A DNA stretch of 64,000 nucleotides. It comes from Lactobacillus sp. (GTDB lineage: Bacteria; Bacillota; Bacilli; Lactobacillales; Lactobacillaceae). How positions within the stretch are numbered: the first letter of the stretch is position 1; each line of letters opens with the position of its first letter. The notes under the pieces were generated by a model. That model was not told the origin of the DNA. It saw nothing but the letters and a program-made list of their open reading frames with translations, and ran no database searches. Position numbers and translations under genes: made by a program. Shown piece after piece: positions 26,471 to 34,967 of this stretch. Location: contig JALCQM010000001.1 in the NCBI GenBank assembly GCA_022651245.1, positions 99,531 to 163,530 on the forward strand, in the 5' to 3' direction.

Positions 26471-27448
26471 ATGAATCACACCCCACAAAAATACGATCAC
26501 GCCATGATGGTGAAGATCGCTGACATGTATTACCGCCAAAAATTAACCCAGCAAGAAATCTCCAACATTGCGCACATCCATCGCACTGAGATCAGTCGCA
26601 TGCTTAAGGATGCGCGTGCACTCGGGATCGTCAGCATCACGATCAATACAGAAACCGAATCGGTCACACGCCTGGAAAAATTCTTCAAAAAAACCTTCGG
26701 TCTCAAAAACGTCATCCTCGCACCGGCAAACCCGCAAGAAGATAACGATTTGAACGCCCTCAGCATCTACGCTTCGCTTTTCTTATCCCGGACGATTAAA
26801 TCCGGCGATAAAGTTGGCCTAGGCTGGGGATCGACGTTGTTTGGTGTTGTTAGCGCCGCCAGCACCGAAACAAAGAAAAAAGATGTCACATTTGTGCCGA
26901 TGGTTGGCGGCCCCATGGGCAAAATCAATACGAATTATCACGGTAACCATTTGGTTCAAGCCTTCGCACAAAAATACAATGGCACAAGCCTGATGTTGGA
27001 TACGCCCGCCTTCGTTAGCGGCGAAGCCCTTCGCGCTGAGTTGCTTAAGAACCCCAATGTGAAAGAGATCATCGACCTTTGGCGTCAACTTGATATTGCT
27101 ATCTTCGGTATTGGGAGTGCTTCATTAGTTTCCACTCCAGAATGGCAGGCCTTTTATAAAAACACAAACTTTAAGGCTTACTTCGAAGGCGATATGATTG
27201 GGGATATTTTGTCGTACCCGTACGACGCCAATGGAATCGTCGCTAATGGCATTCAACAGCAGCTAATCGCCCTTCCGTATACCCGATTCCAACAAATTCC
27301 AACAACAGTCGGGATCGCCTTTGGTGATCACAAAAGTGCAGCGATCTTAGCGGCGTTGCAGGGTAAATGGATGAATACGTTGATTACCACGGAAAAGACC
27401 GCCGATAGCATTCGCAAACTCTATGAATTAAAAAAATCACACTTGTGA
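26471..27448 (+). CDS. sorR: SorC-family sugar-binding transcriptional regulator
   Basis: 325 residues. N-terminal helix-turn-helix (LTQQEISNIAHIHRTEISRM, about residues 24-43) and the SorC/CggR sugar-phosphate domain (GWGSTLFG, VPMVGGPMG, GIGSASLV). Controls sorE and the sorFABCD-sorG operon, probably induced by sorbose or its phosphate. ATG 26471 is preceded by AAGGAAA. Divergent from sorF, with repeated palindromes between them. Confidence 0.88.
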   Translation: MNHTPQKYDHAMMVKIADMYYRQKLTQQEISNIAHIHRTEISRMLKDARALGIVSITINTETESVTRLEKFFKKTFGLKNVILAPANPQEDNDLNALSIYASLFLSRTIKSGDKVGLGWGSTLFGVVSAASTETKKKDVTFVPMVGGPMGKINTNYHGNHLVQAFAQKYNGTSLMLDTPAFVSGEALRAELLKNPNVKEIIDLWRQLDIAIFGIGSASLVSTPEWQAFYKNTNFKAYFEGDMIGDILSYPYDANGIVANGIQQQLIALPYTRFQQIPTTVGIAFGDHKSAAILAALQGKWMNTLITTEKTADSIRKLYELKKSHL

Positions 27449-27451
27449 TAA
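27436..27451. promoter_or_regulatory. SorR-type box 3 (sorR 3' end)
   Basis: ATCACACTTGTGATAA overlaps the sorR stop codon. It could be an operator for sorE or a coincidence of the coding end. Confidence 0.4.
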
Positions 27452-27520
27452 AAAACAAAAATCAGTTGTATAGCGCTTCCTTCTTTTGTATTCTCGCCTT
27501 GTAAGAAAACTAAAATTTTT

Positions 27521-27536
27521 TTCACATTGGTGAATG
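27521..27536. promoter_or_regulatory. SorR-type box 4 (sorE leader)
   Basis: TTCACATTGGTGAATG overlaps the spacer before the sorE ribosome site GGAGG. Confidence 0.5.
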
Positions 27537-27547
27537 GAGGAATTGAT

Positions 27548-28783
27548 ATGCAAAGCACAGCGCTACGCATCCACGGTAAAAAGGATCTACGTGTCGAAAC
27601 CATTGAACTTCCCGAGATCCAAGACGATGAAATTCTCGCCACAGTCGTTAGTGACACCATGTGTATGTCTTCTTGGAAGTTGGCCATGGAAGGCGAGGAG
27701 CATAAAAAGACACCTGATGATCTTGACCATCATCCAGCCATGGTGGGCCATGAATTTGCCGGTAAAATTTTAAAAGTGGGCAAAAAGTGGCAATCACAGT
27801 TTCATGAAGGTCAAGACTATGTCATTCAACCTAATTTGGCTCGTGATGATACCCCCTTTGTCCCTGGTTATTCGTATCCTTACATCGGCGGTGACGCGAC
27901 CCATATTATTATCCCAAATGAAGTCATGGCTTTAGGCTGCCTGATTCCTTTTGAAGGTGAAGCTTATTACGAAGGTTCCTTGTGCGAACCTGTCAGTTGT
28001 ATTATCGCTGCCTTCCACGCGCATTATCATGTGGACGCGCACAGCTACCAACCGACGATGGGGGTCAAAGTCGGCGGCGACATGTTAATTATGGGCGGTA
28101 CCGGACCAATGGGCCTGCTCGCAGTAGATTATGCTTTGCACGGGCCGATGAAGCCTAAGACCTTGATTGTCACAGATGTGGATCAGGCCAAGCTGGATCG
28201 GGCAAAACGCCTTTATCCTTCCGATGATGTCGACATTCAATTCGTCAACGTTGATGGTTTATCCTTGGACGAACAACGAACAAAACTCAGCTCGTTCGTC
28301 GGCGGTAAAGGCTTCGATGATATCTTTCTCATGATCAGCGTTTCACCATTAGTTACCCTAGCTGATAGTCTGTTGAACCCAGATGGTTGCTTAGATCAAT
28401 TTGCGGGTCCTATGACTAAGGACTTCACGGCTCAGGTCAACTTCTACAACGTGCATTACAACTTCACACACTATGTTGGGACTTCCGGTGGTTCCGCGGA
28501 CAATGAAGCCGAGGCCGCACAACTGATCGCCGACAAAAAGTTGGACGTATCTAAGGTGATCACACACGTCATGGGGCTCAACGACGCGGGTGAAACCACG
28601 ATGGATCAGCCGGCAATTGGCGGTGGGAAGAAACTGGTCTACTCCGGTAAGAAATTTGATCGCATCGAATTAGCTAAGGTAGATCCAAGCAGCGCATTGG
28701 GACAAATCTTAGCTCGGCACGATGGTCTTTGGTCTAAGGAAGCGGAACAATGGATCTTGGCCAACATGCCAGATATTGCGTAA
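27548..28783 (+). CDS. sorE: Zinc-dependent L-sorbose-1-phosphate reductase
   Basis: 411 residues, medium-chain dehydrogenase family. Reduces L-sorbose-1-phosphate to D-sorbitol-6-phosphate. Seen: MVGHEFAGKILKVG near residue 70, EGSLCEPVSCIIAAFHAHYH, and the nucleotide fold MIMGGTGPMGLLAVDYA-like segment. ATG 27548 with GGAGG 6 bp upstream. Follows sorR in the same direction; product handed to SorF. Confidence 0.87.
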   Translation: MQSTALRIHGKKDLRVETIELPEIQDDEILATVVSDTMCMSSWKLAMEGEEHKKTPDDLDHHPAMVGHEFAGKILKVGKKWQSQFHEGQDYVIQPNLARDDTPFVPGYSYPYIGGDATHIIIPNEVMALGCLIPFEGEAYYEGSLCEPVSCIIAAFHAHYHVDAHSYQPTMGVKVGGDMLIMGGTGPMGLLAVDYALHGPMKPKTLIVTDVDQAKLDRAKRLYPSDDVDIQFVNVDGLSLDEQRTKLSSFVGGKGFDDIFLMISVSPLVTLADSLLNPDGCLDQFAGPMTKDFTAQVNFYNVHYNFTHYVGTSGGSADNEAEAAQLIADKKLDVSKVITHVMGLNDAGETTMDQPAIGGGKKLVYSGKKFDRIELAKVDPSSALGQILARHDGLWSKEAEQWILANMPDIA

Positions 28784-28806
28784 CAAGTTGTTGAATCACT
28801 CAAAAT

Positions 28807-28822
28807 TATCACATTGATGAGA
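28807..28822. promoter_or_regulatory. SorR-like box 5 (after sorE)
   Basis: TATCACATTGATGAGA resembles the other four boxes but lies downstream of sorE, where an operator role is hard to explain. Weakest of the set. Confidence 0.25.
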
Positions 28823-28838
28823 CACCAAGAGATGTACA

Positions 28839-28960
28839 GGCTGAGACATAAAGCGGTTTTAGCCCATAATGCAAGCGCCATTGCGTCACGATTCGTTCCT
28901 TGAATCGCGGCGCAATGGCGTTTGTGTTTCTGGGCGTGGCCTTATGAAACGCGACTACGG
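28839..28960 (+). repeat. Dispersed structured repeat, copy A
   Basis: About 122 bp after sorE. Conserved head GGCTGAGACATAAAGCGG and TTTTAGCCCA, a 74-base hairpin (28862-28935) with arm GCGCCATTGCG, then AACGCGACTA. Copy B near 30862 has the same ends and hairpin length but different stem sequence. Confidence 0.7.
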
Positions 28961-29070
28961 ATTTTTTGTTGCCAATTCACGAGAGTTCGCGTAAATCCCG
29001 CCTTCTCCGCCTCCCGCCCGACCCGCGCACCGCGACCACTGCGCTATAATAACCTCACGGAGGAAACACT

Positions 29071-30855
29071 ATGCAATCATTTCGTTACACGTTCCAATTG
29101 CTTCGGGAATTCGGCGCACGCTGGGGGAGCTACCTGCTGTTGATGGGGCTCGTGTCGCTGATCACCTCGGGGCTGGTCGTCCCGTTGTTGCGCTGGACCA
29201 CGGCGGCGATCTTAAAGCTGGCGGCGATCCCGTATCTGGGGGTGGACAACTTACTGGCGGTCATCACCCACCATCCTTTCGCCAGCTTGGGGTTAGTGGC
29301 GCTGTTGGTGGTGGTGTTGCTGCTGGTGTATTTGCAGTTTGCCATGTTGCTTGGCGGGATCGACAATATTCGCCGCCGCACCGGCTTAGGCGTGCGGGCG
29401 ATCGTGGTCGAAGGGGTGCGCGATCTGCGGCATTTGCCACCGGCGAGCTTTGGCTTTTTCACGATTTACTTGTTGCTGATCGTGCCGTTTGCCGGCGTCG
29501 TGATTCACTCGGCGCTGTTGGCGAAGGTGATGATCCCGACGTTCATCGTCGAATGGATGGCGACCAAGCCGTGGTTGGCGGTGCTGCTGGTGGCGTTTTA
29601 TGTCACCGCCGCCTACTTGGGGATTCGCTGGATCCACGTTTTGCCCAACACGATCTTGCGGGATCAGCCATTGCGCACCGCGGCCAAGCAGTCTTGGCGC
29701 GAGACCCGCGCGCACGTCTGGCAATACGGGTGGCGCTTGACCATTTTGACCGTGCTGATGGCGGCGCTCAGCTATGGCTGGACGACGGGCTTGATCGCGG
29801 TCCAAGCCGCTTTGGACCACAGCGCGCTGGCTTTTCCAGTGGCGGTGTTGACCTTGACGTTGCTGCTGGCAGGACAAGAGTTGCTCGCAGGCGCCAGTAG
29901 CGTGTTGTACCTCTTGTTCTTGGTCGCCCCGGAGTCGCCGGTGACCACAGGCGCGGCGACCCCACCTGCACACCACCGCTTGCGGCGAGTGGTGGTCTTA
30001 CTTAGCGGCGGCTTCGTCGTGGTGGTGATCGCCGCATTCGGCGCTTTTTACATGCGCGGCGCCTTGACGACCACACCGCTGACGATTTCCCACCGCGGCG
30101 TCGACAACGGCAATGGCGTGCAAAATACGCTGCCGGCTCTGCGCAAAACCGCGGCGGAGCACCCCGATTACATCGAAATGGATCTCCACGAAACCAAAGA
30201 CGGCCAGTTCATCGTGCTCCATGATGAAAACTTGCGCGCCTTGGCCGGCATCGACCGCACCCCACATACGTTGACCCTCGCCCAGCTGCAACAGATCACG
30301 GTCCGGGAAAACGGCCACCAAGCTAAGCTGGCGAGTTTCGACGACTACTTGACCACCGCCGAAGCGCTCCATCAGAAGCTGGTCGTCGAACTCAAAACCA
30401 CCGCCAACGACAGCCCAGAGTTGCTGGACCATTTTATCAAGCGTTATGCCCGCCGCTTGATCGCCGATGGTGACTGCGTGCATTCCTTGGATTATCAGGC
30501 GATGACCCAGCTGCATCGCCAAGAGCCGAAGCTGTACACGAGCTTCATCATGCCGTACAGCCTGGTCGCACCGCAGACGCCTTTGAACGGCTACACGATC
30601 GAGGATTCCACCTTGGATCCGAGCCTGGTCGACACCTTGCACCACCGCCGACAAAAAGTGTGGGCGTGGACGGTCAACGACCGCGACCAGATGATTAACA
30701 TGGTGTTCGCCGAGGTCGATGGCATCATCACCGACAACCTCACCACCTTGCAAAGCGTCATCGCCGAACAAACCAACCACCCGACTTACGCCCAGCGCCT
30801 GCGCATGTTCGCCGGCACCTTGGACGGCTTCGGGCAACCGGTCGTCAGCAACTAG
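29071..30855 (+). CDS. Membrane-anchored glycerophosphodiester phosphodiesterase
   Basis: 594 residues. The first about 320 residues form a multi-helix membrane domain of the GlpQ-membrane type; the rest is a GDPD domain with TISHRGVDNGNGVQNTLPAL, EMDLHETKDGQFIVLHDENL (metal site) and VWAWTVND. The catalytic domain probably faces outward and releases glycerol phosphate from deacylated lipids or lipoteichoic acid. GGAGG 7 bp before ATG 29071; TATAAT at 29045-29050 without a clear -35. High GC, like the flanking core genes. Confidence 0.9.
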   Translation: MQSFRYTFQLLREFGARWGSYLLLMGLVSLITSGLVVPLLRWTTAAILKLAAIPYLGVDNLLAVITHHPFASLGLVALLVVVLLLVYLQFAMLLGGIDNIRRRTGLGVRAIVVEGVRDLRHLPPASFGFFTIYLLLIVPFAGVVIHSALLAKVMIPTFIVEWMATKPWLAVLLVAFYVTAAYLGIRWIHVLPNTILRDQPLRTAAKQSWRETRAHVWQYGWRLTILTVLMAALSYGWTTGLIAVQAALDHSALAFPVAVLTLTLLLAGQELLAGASSVLYLLFLVAPESPVTTGAATPPAHHRLRRVVVLLSGGFVVVVIAAFGAFYMRGALTTTPLTISHRGVDNGNGVQNTLPALRKTAAEHPDYIEMDLHETKDGQFIVLHDENLRALAGIDRTPHTLTLAQLQQITVRENGHQAKLASFDDYLTTAEALHQKLVVELKTTANDSPELLDHFIKRYARRLIADGDCVHSLDYQAMTQLHRQEPKLYTSFIMPYSLVAPQTPLNGYTIEDSTLDPSLVDTLHHRRQKVWAWTVNDRDQMINMVFAEVDGIITDNLTTLQSVIAEQTNHPTYAQRLRMFAGTLDGFGQPVVSN

Positions 30856-30861
30856 GACTAA

Positions 30862-30984
30862 GGCTGCGACAGCAAGCGGTTTTAGCCCAAAATACAAGTG
30901 CCCCCTGTGCCACGGTTTGGTTTTAAACTGCGGTACAGGGGTATTTGTATGCCTGGGCGTTGCTTGATGGAACGCGACTATGGC
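30862..30984 (+). repeat. Dispersed structured repeat, copy B
   Basis: Same architecture as copy A: head GGCTGCGACAGCAAGCGG, TTTTAGCCCA, hairpin 30885-30958 (also 74 bases) with arms CCCCTGT/ACAGGGG and ATACAA/TTGTAT, then GGAACGCGACTATGG. It begins 6 bp after the phosphodiesterase stop. Confidence 0.7.
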
Positions 30985-31038
30985 GATTGATGTCCTCGTC
31001 TGCTATATCGCAGTTGTCGCCTCTTTTCGCCATTAAAA

Positions 31039-31088
31039 TTGACGGCAGTGCCGCAACTCCCTATAATTGAGTTATATTTACAAATGTA
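31039..31088 (+). promoter_or_regulatory. copB promoter with cop box
   Basis: TTGACG (31039-31044), 17-bp spacer, TATAAT (31062-31067), then TACAAATGTA (31079-31088), an exact match to the CopY-family operator TACANNTGTA. Copper-induced derepression is expected; no copY gene lies in the window. Confidence 0.85.
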
Positions 31089-31118
31089 ACCAAGGCTTTG
31101 ACGAAGGAGGGTTTGGCA

Positions 31119-33194
31119 ATGGATAAAATGCCGATGACGGACAAAGCGCACGATATGTCAACGCATGATATGGCGGGGATGCCCATGGCCGATAACACGA
31201 TGATGCAACACGGTGGGCAGATGATGCACATGGGCAACTTGAAACAAAAATTCTGGGTGTCGCTGATCGCCTCACTACCGGTGCTGGTGTTGTCGCCGAT
31301 GCTGAAAATCGCGTGGCTGCCGACGCTCACTTTTCCCGGAGCCGGCTGGGTAACACTCATCTTAGCGACGTTTCTCTATGGCTATGGCGGGGCTCCGTTT
31401 TTGACTGGTGCCGTGGCCGAGCTCAAAGCCAAGCGCCCGGAAATGATGACCTTGATCGCCATCGGCATTACGGTGTCGTATTTTTATAGCCTGTACGCAT
31501 TCGTGATGAATCAGTTCGTCGACCCCACGGCCCACGTGATGGATTTCTTCTGGGAGCTGGCGACCTTGATCGACATCATGTTGCTCGGCCACTGGATCGA
31601 GATGAACGCGGTGATGGCAGCCGGCAACGCCTTGCAGAAAATGGCGGCGCTGTTGCCAGGCGAGGCCACGGTGATCGCCGCAGACGATAGCCACACCGCT
31701 GTGCCCCTGCCGCAAGTCAAGGTCGGTGATCACGTACTGGTCAAAGCCGGCGAAAAAATCCCGGCAGACGGCGTGCTCATCGCCGGCACCACCACCGTCA
31801 ACGAAAGCCTGGTGACCGGGGAAGCGCGGGCCATCAACAAAGCCGTGAACGACCACGTGATCGGCGGGGCCACCAACGGCGCCGGTACGATCACCGTGGC
31901 GGTCACCGGCACCGGCGACTCAGGGTATTTGGCCCAAGTGATGAAGCTCGTCCAAGACGCGCAACAAGAGCAGTCCAAAACCGAAGGCCTCGCCGATAAA
32001 GTGGCCGGCTGGCTGGTGTACATCGCGGTGTCGGTGGCCTTGGTGACGTTCGTGGCATGGTGGGCGCTCGCCGGTGAATTCAACTGGGCGCTCGAGCGCA
32101 TGGTGACCGTTTTGGTCATCGCCTGCCCGCACGCCTTGGGCCTGGCGATCCCACTCGTGGTCGCCCGCGCCACCTCGATCGGCGCCAAAAACGGCCTGCT
32201 GACGCGCAAACGCCAAGCGCTAGAAGAAGCAGACCGCCTCGACGTCGTTTTGCTGGATAAAACCGGCACCTTGACCGCAGGCAACTTCACCGTCGCCGCC
32301 TACGGTTCTTGGGACTCAGACCTGGCCGACGGTACGCTGCTCGCCACCATGGCCGCCTTGGAACAAAACTCGAGCCACCCCTTGTCCGTCGGCATCCTCA
32401 ACGCCGCCAAACACGAGCAACTGCCACTGCCTGAGGCGACGGCGGTGACGACGATCGCCGGCACCGGTTTGAGCGGTCAAGTCAACGGGCGCCAGTTGTT
32501 GATCGTCAACGAACGCTACTTGACCGAGCATCACATCGCCTACGACCAAGACACGGTCACCCGCTGGGCCGCCGCCGGAAATACCGTCAGCATTTTGGTC
32601 GGCGACGAGCACGCCTTCGGGTTCGTCGCGCAAGGCGACCAGCTCAAGCCGGAGTCGCCGCAGCTGATCGCCGGCCTCAAGGCGCGCGGGATCACCCCGG
32701 TCATGCTGACAGGCGATAACCAAAAAGTGGCGCTGGCGGTGGCCAAACAGCTTGGCATTACCGCTCAAGACGTACACGCCGAGCTGAAACCAGACGCCAA
32801 AGAACGCCTGGTCCGCGACTACCAAAACGCCCAGCACACGGTGGCGATGGTCGGCGATGGCGTCAACGACGCGCCTAGCCTGGCGCGCGCGGACATCGGC
32901 ATCGCAATCGGCGCCGGCACCGACGTCGCCTTAGACGCCGCAGACGTGGTCTTAGTGCGCAGCGAACCGGCAGACATCCTGCATTTTTTAGACCTCGCAC
33001 ACCACACCAACCGCAAAATGAAACAGAATCTGTGGTTCGGTGCCGGCTACAACATCATCGCCATCCCCTTAGCCAGCGGCATCCTAGCCCCATGGGGCAT
33101 CCTCCTAAGCCCCGCCATTGGCGCGGTGTTGATGGGATTGAGCACGATTGTCGTGGCGATAAATGCGCAAACATTAAAACCAGAGCGCAGCTGA
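31119..33194 (+). CDS. copB: CopB-type copper-exporting P1B ATPase
   Basis: 691 residues. His/Met-rich N-terminus ([20 protein letters not shown]) instead of a CXXC domain; membrane motif CPH in [14 protein letters not shown]; phosphorylation DKTGTLT; TGE in VTGEARA; hinge GDGVNDAP. The CPH motif and Met/His tail mark the CopB class, which exports copper from the cytoplasm. ATG 31119 follows GGAGG by about 10 bp. The last codons (from 33176) resemble the repeat linker of the array that follows. Confidence 0.93.
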   Translation: MDKMPMTDKAHDMSTHDMAGMPMADNTMMQHGGQMMHMGNLKQKFWVSLIASLPVLVLSPMLKIAWLPTLTFPGAGWVTLILATFLYGYGGAPFLTGAVAELKAKRPEMMTLIAIGITVSYFYSLYAFVMNQFVDPTAHVMDFFWELATLIDIMLLGHWIEMNAVMAAGNALQKMAALLPGEATVIAADDSHTAVPLPQVKVGDHVLVKAGEKIPADGVLIAGTTTVNESLVTGEARAINKAVNDHVIGGATNGAGTITVAVTGTGDSGYLAQVMKLVQDAQQEQSKTEGLADKVAGWLVYIAVSVALVTFVAWWALAGEFNWALERMVTVLVIACPHALGLAIPLVVARATSIGAKNGLLTRKRQALEEADRLDVVLLDKTGTLTAGNFTVAAYGSWDSDLADGTLLATMAALEQNSSHPLSVGILNAAKHEQLPLPEATAVTTIAGTGLSGQVNGRQLLIVNERYLTEHHIAYDQDTVTRWAAAGNTVSILVGDEHAFGFVAQGDQLKPESPQLIAGLKARGITPVMLTGDNQKVALAVAKQLGITAQDVHAELKPDAKERLVRDYQNAQHTVAMVGDGVNDAPSLARADIGIAIGAGTDVALDAADVVLVRSEPADILHFLDLAHHTNRKMKQNLWFGAGYNIIAIPLASGILAPWGILLSPAIGAVLMGLSTIVVAINAQTLKPERS

Positions 33195-33922
33195 GCGCAT
33201 TTAGCGGTGTGTGTAAGGAGGCGTGACGCGTTATGGCGAAGCTATAGCGTGGCGCGACGACTTACACGCAACCGCGTTGCTCAGCGGAGCTCGACGATGA
33301 AAAACCAGAGTGAAGCAAGCCGATCTTAGCAATGTGTGTAAGGCAGCCTGGTCGTTGTGCGGCGAAGCCGTGCAGCGGCCGGGATGACTTACACGCAATT
33401 GCGTTGGCTTGCGGAGCTCGACGATGAAAAACCAGAGTGAAGCACCGCGGGCTTAGGGGTGTGTGTAAGGGAGCCTGGGTGCGTCGCGGCACGCGGCGTG
33501 ACCGGGATTCCTTACACGCAACCGCGTTGCGGTGCGTAGCTCGACGATGAAAAACCAGAGTGAAGCACCGCGGGCTTAGGGGTGTGTGTAAGGGAGCCTG
33601 GGTGCGTCGCGGCACGCGGCGTGACCGGGATTCCTTACACGCAACCCCGTTGCGGTGCGGAGCTCGACGATGAAAACCAGCGAAAGGGCGCGGTTATGGG
33701 TGACGGGCTAACCGGGATTGGTGACGTGCGGCGTCAGCCGTGCGACGCCGATACCGGTTAGAACGCGCACCCATGCGCCCTGTAGCTCGACGATGAAAAT
33801 CAGAGCGAAGCAAAGCGCATTTAGGCATGTGGATAAGGCGGTCTGGGTGCGTGATGGCAACGCCATCGCGTGACCGGAACGACTTAGACGCAATGCCATT
33901 GCTTTGCGTAGCTCGTCGATGC
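33176..33922. repeat. Tandem array of six structured repeats
   Basis: Units at about 33201, 33326, 33453, 33576, 33686 and 33821, each roughly 100-135 bp. A unit holds an outer hairpin (GTGTGTAAG...CTTACACGC), a small hairpin (GCAAC-CGC-GTTGC or GCAATGCCATTGC) and a linker with AGCTCGACGATGAAAAACCA followed by GAGTGAAGCA. Units 3 and 4 are almost identical; others vary mainly inside the stems. The first linker (33176-33204) overlaps the copB 3' end at 25 of 29 positions with the linker at 33796. Confidence 0.85.
33686..33780. repeat. Large cruciform-like unit 5 of the array
   Basis: A 95-base hairpin in three nested stems: GGGCGC..ATGGGTG with CACCCATGCGCCC, CTAACCGG with CCGGTTAG, and GGCGTC with GACGCC. 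It keeps the array linker on both sides but replaces the usual central hairpin. Confidence 0.75.
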
Positions 33923-33933
33923 CCCAACCCCAC

Positions 33934-33990
33934 AAAAAGCCGCGCCAACTCCCAGCACAAAAAGCTGAAAGTTGGCGCGGCTATTTCTTT
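33934..33990. terminator. Bidirectional terminator between the repeat array and nucleoside hydrolase
   Basis: AGCCGCGCCAACT (33938-33950) pairs exactly with 33970-33982; A-run on the left and T-rich on the right, so it can serve both strands. Confidence 0.8.
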
Positions 33991-34004
33991 ACTCTCGGCA
34001 AAAC

Positions 34005-34919
34005 CTAAGCCAGTTTCCCCAGCACCGCCACCAGCCACCGCGCAAACCCCGCGGCGTCTACCGCCGTAGCGACATGAACATTATCAGCTTGCTGCCGGTA
34101 GCCTTTGAGGTCAAACAAGCTGGCCCCGGCGGTCAATGGATCGGCTAAGGCGACGTCCAAATGCGTCGCCACTTCGGTGAACAATTCTGGTGCGAGCACC
34201 AGCGCCACGGCCAAGGCGTCGTACATTTTCAGACCCGTCTGCATGCTACCACCGCGATAGTGGCTGAACAAACCGTCGAACATGGCGCCCACTGGCCCTA
34301 GCGTCTTGATCTGCGCCAAGGTCGCCGGCAACAGCCGCGCTTGCTGGCCGACTTCTAGCGGCGCGATGCGCAGCGGCACCGGCAAGGCGGCGACCATCGC
34401 GGCGGCTTCGGGGTCGCAGGCGAAGTTAAACTCGGCCAGCACGCCGAGGTTGCCGCGGCCCAGCGCCCCGCCCATGATCACCAACTCGGCGACATTTGGG
34501 AGATCCTCGGGGTACAAATGAGCGAACAGCGCGATGTCGGTCAGCGGGCCGATGGCGATCAAGGTCACCGGCGCCACACTGGTGCTGACCACCTGGTGCA
34601 TGGCGGCAACGGCGGTTTGCGTCGTGTCTGCGACTTGAGTGGGCTGTGGGAACGCGAAGCCGTCTAAGCCGCTTTCCCCGTGGATGTCAGCCGCCGCTTG
34701 GGGCGCCCGCAACAACGGGCGCGCGCTCCCCGGGACAACCGGGATCGTCGCCTGCAAAAAGGCCAGCAGCTTAAGTGTATTGGCCGTCGTTTTGGCTCGA
34801 TCGACGTTGCCTGCCACCGGACACAGCAGCTTGACGTCAAGCGCTGGGCTGGCGACGGCTAAAGCGATGGCGACGGCGTCATCGATGCCGGGGTCGGTGC
34901 TCATGATCACAGGACGCAT
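34005..34919 (-). CDS. Inosine/uridine-preferring nucleoside hydrolase
   Basis: 304 residues. Calcium/ribose site STDPGIDDAVAIALA at the N-terminus, VIMGGALGRGN and EFNFACDPEAA in the middle, all typical of the IunH family. Hydrolyses nucleosides to base and ribose in the cytoplasm. AAGGAGGAA precedes ATG 34919. Lies 48 bp after adenine deaminase, forming a purine-salvage pair. Exact base preference is not visible. Confidence 0.9.
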   Translation of the reverse strand: MRPVIMSTDPGIDDAVAIALAVASPALDVKLLCPVAGNVDRAKTTANTLKLLAFLQATIPVVPGSARPLLRAPQAAADIHGESGLDGFAFPQPTQVADTTQTAVAAMHQVVSTSVAPVTLIAIGPLTDIALFAHLYPEDLPNVAELVIMGGALGRGNLGVLAEFNFACDPEAAAMVAALPVPLRIAPLEVGQQARLLPATLAQIKTLGPVGAMFDGLFSHYRGGSMQTGLKMYDALAVALVLAPELFTEVATHLDVALADPLTAGASLFDLKGYRQQADNVHVATAVDAAGFARWLVAVLGKLA

Positions 34920-34967
34920 GCAAATTCCTCCTTCGCGTTGCCTTTAACGATAACCAGCCGCGCGCCG

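Noticed and set aside
29386..29976. Long minus-strand frame within the phosphodiesterase gene
   Set aside because: Shadow of a GC-rich coding gene; Arg/Gln-rich translation typical of antisense frames.
29998..30897. 299-codon minus-strand frame opposite the GDPD domain
   Set aside because: The plus-strand frame has catalytic motifs; this one is a GC-driven shadow.
33262..33615. Open frame of 117 codons on the minus strand
   Set aside because: It is made of the tandem repeat units (RTQAPLHTPLSPRCF appears twice) and has no ribosome site; the repeat explains it.
33176..33922. CRISPR array
   Set aside because: Units are over 100 bp, contain paired hairpins, and lack short identical repeats with unique spacers; no cas genes are near.
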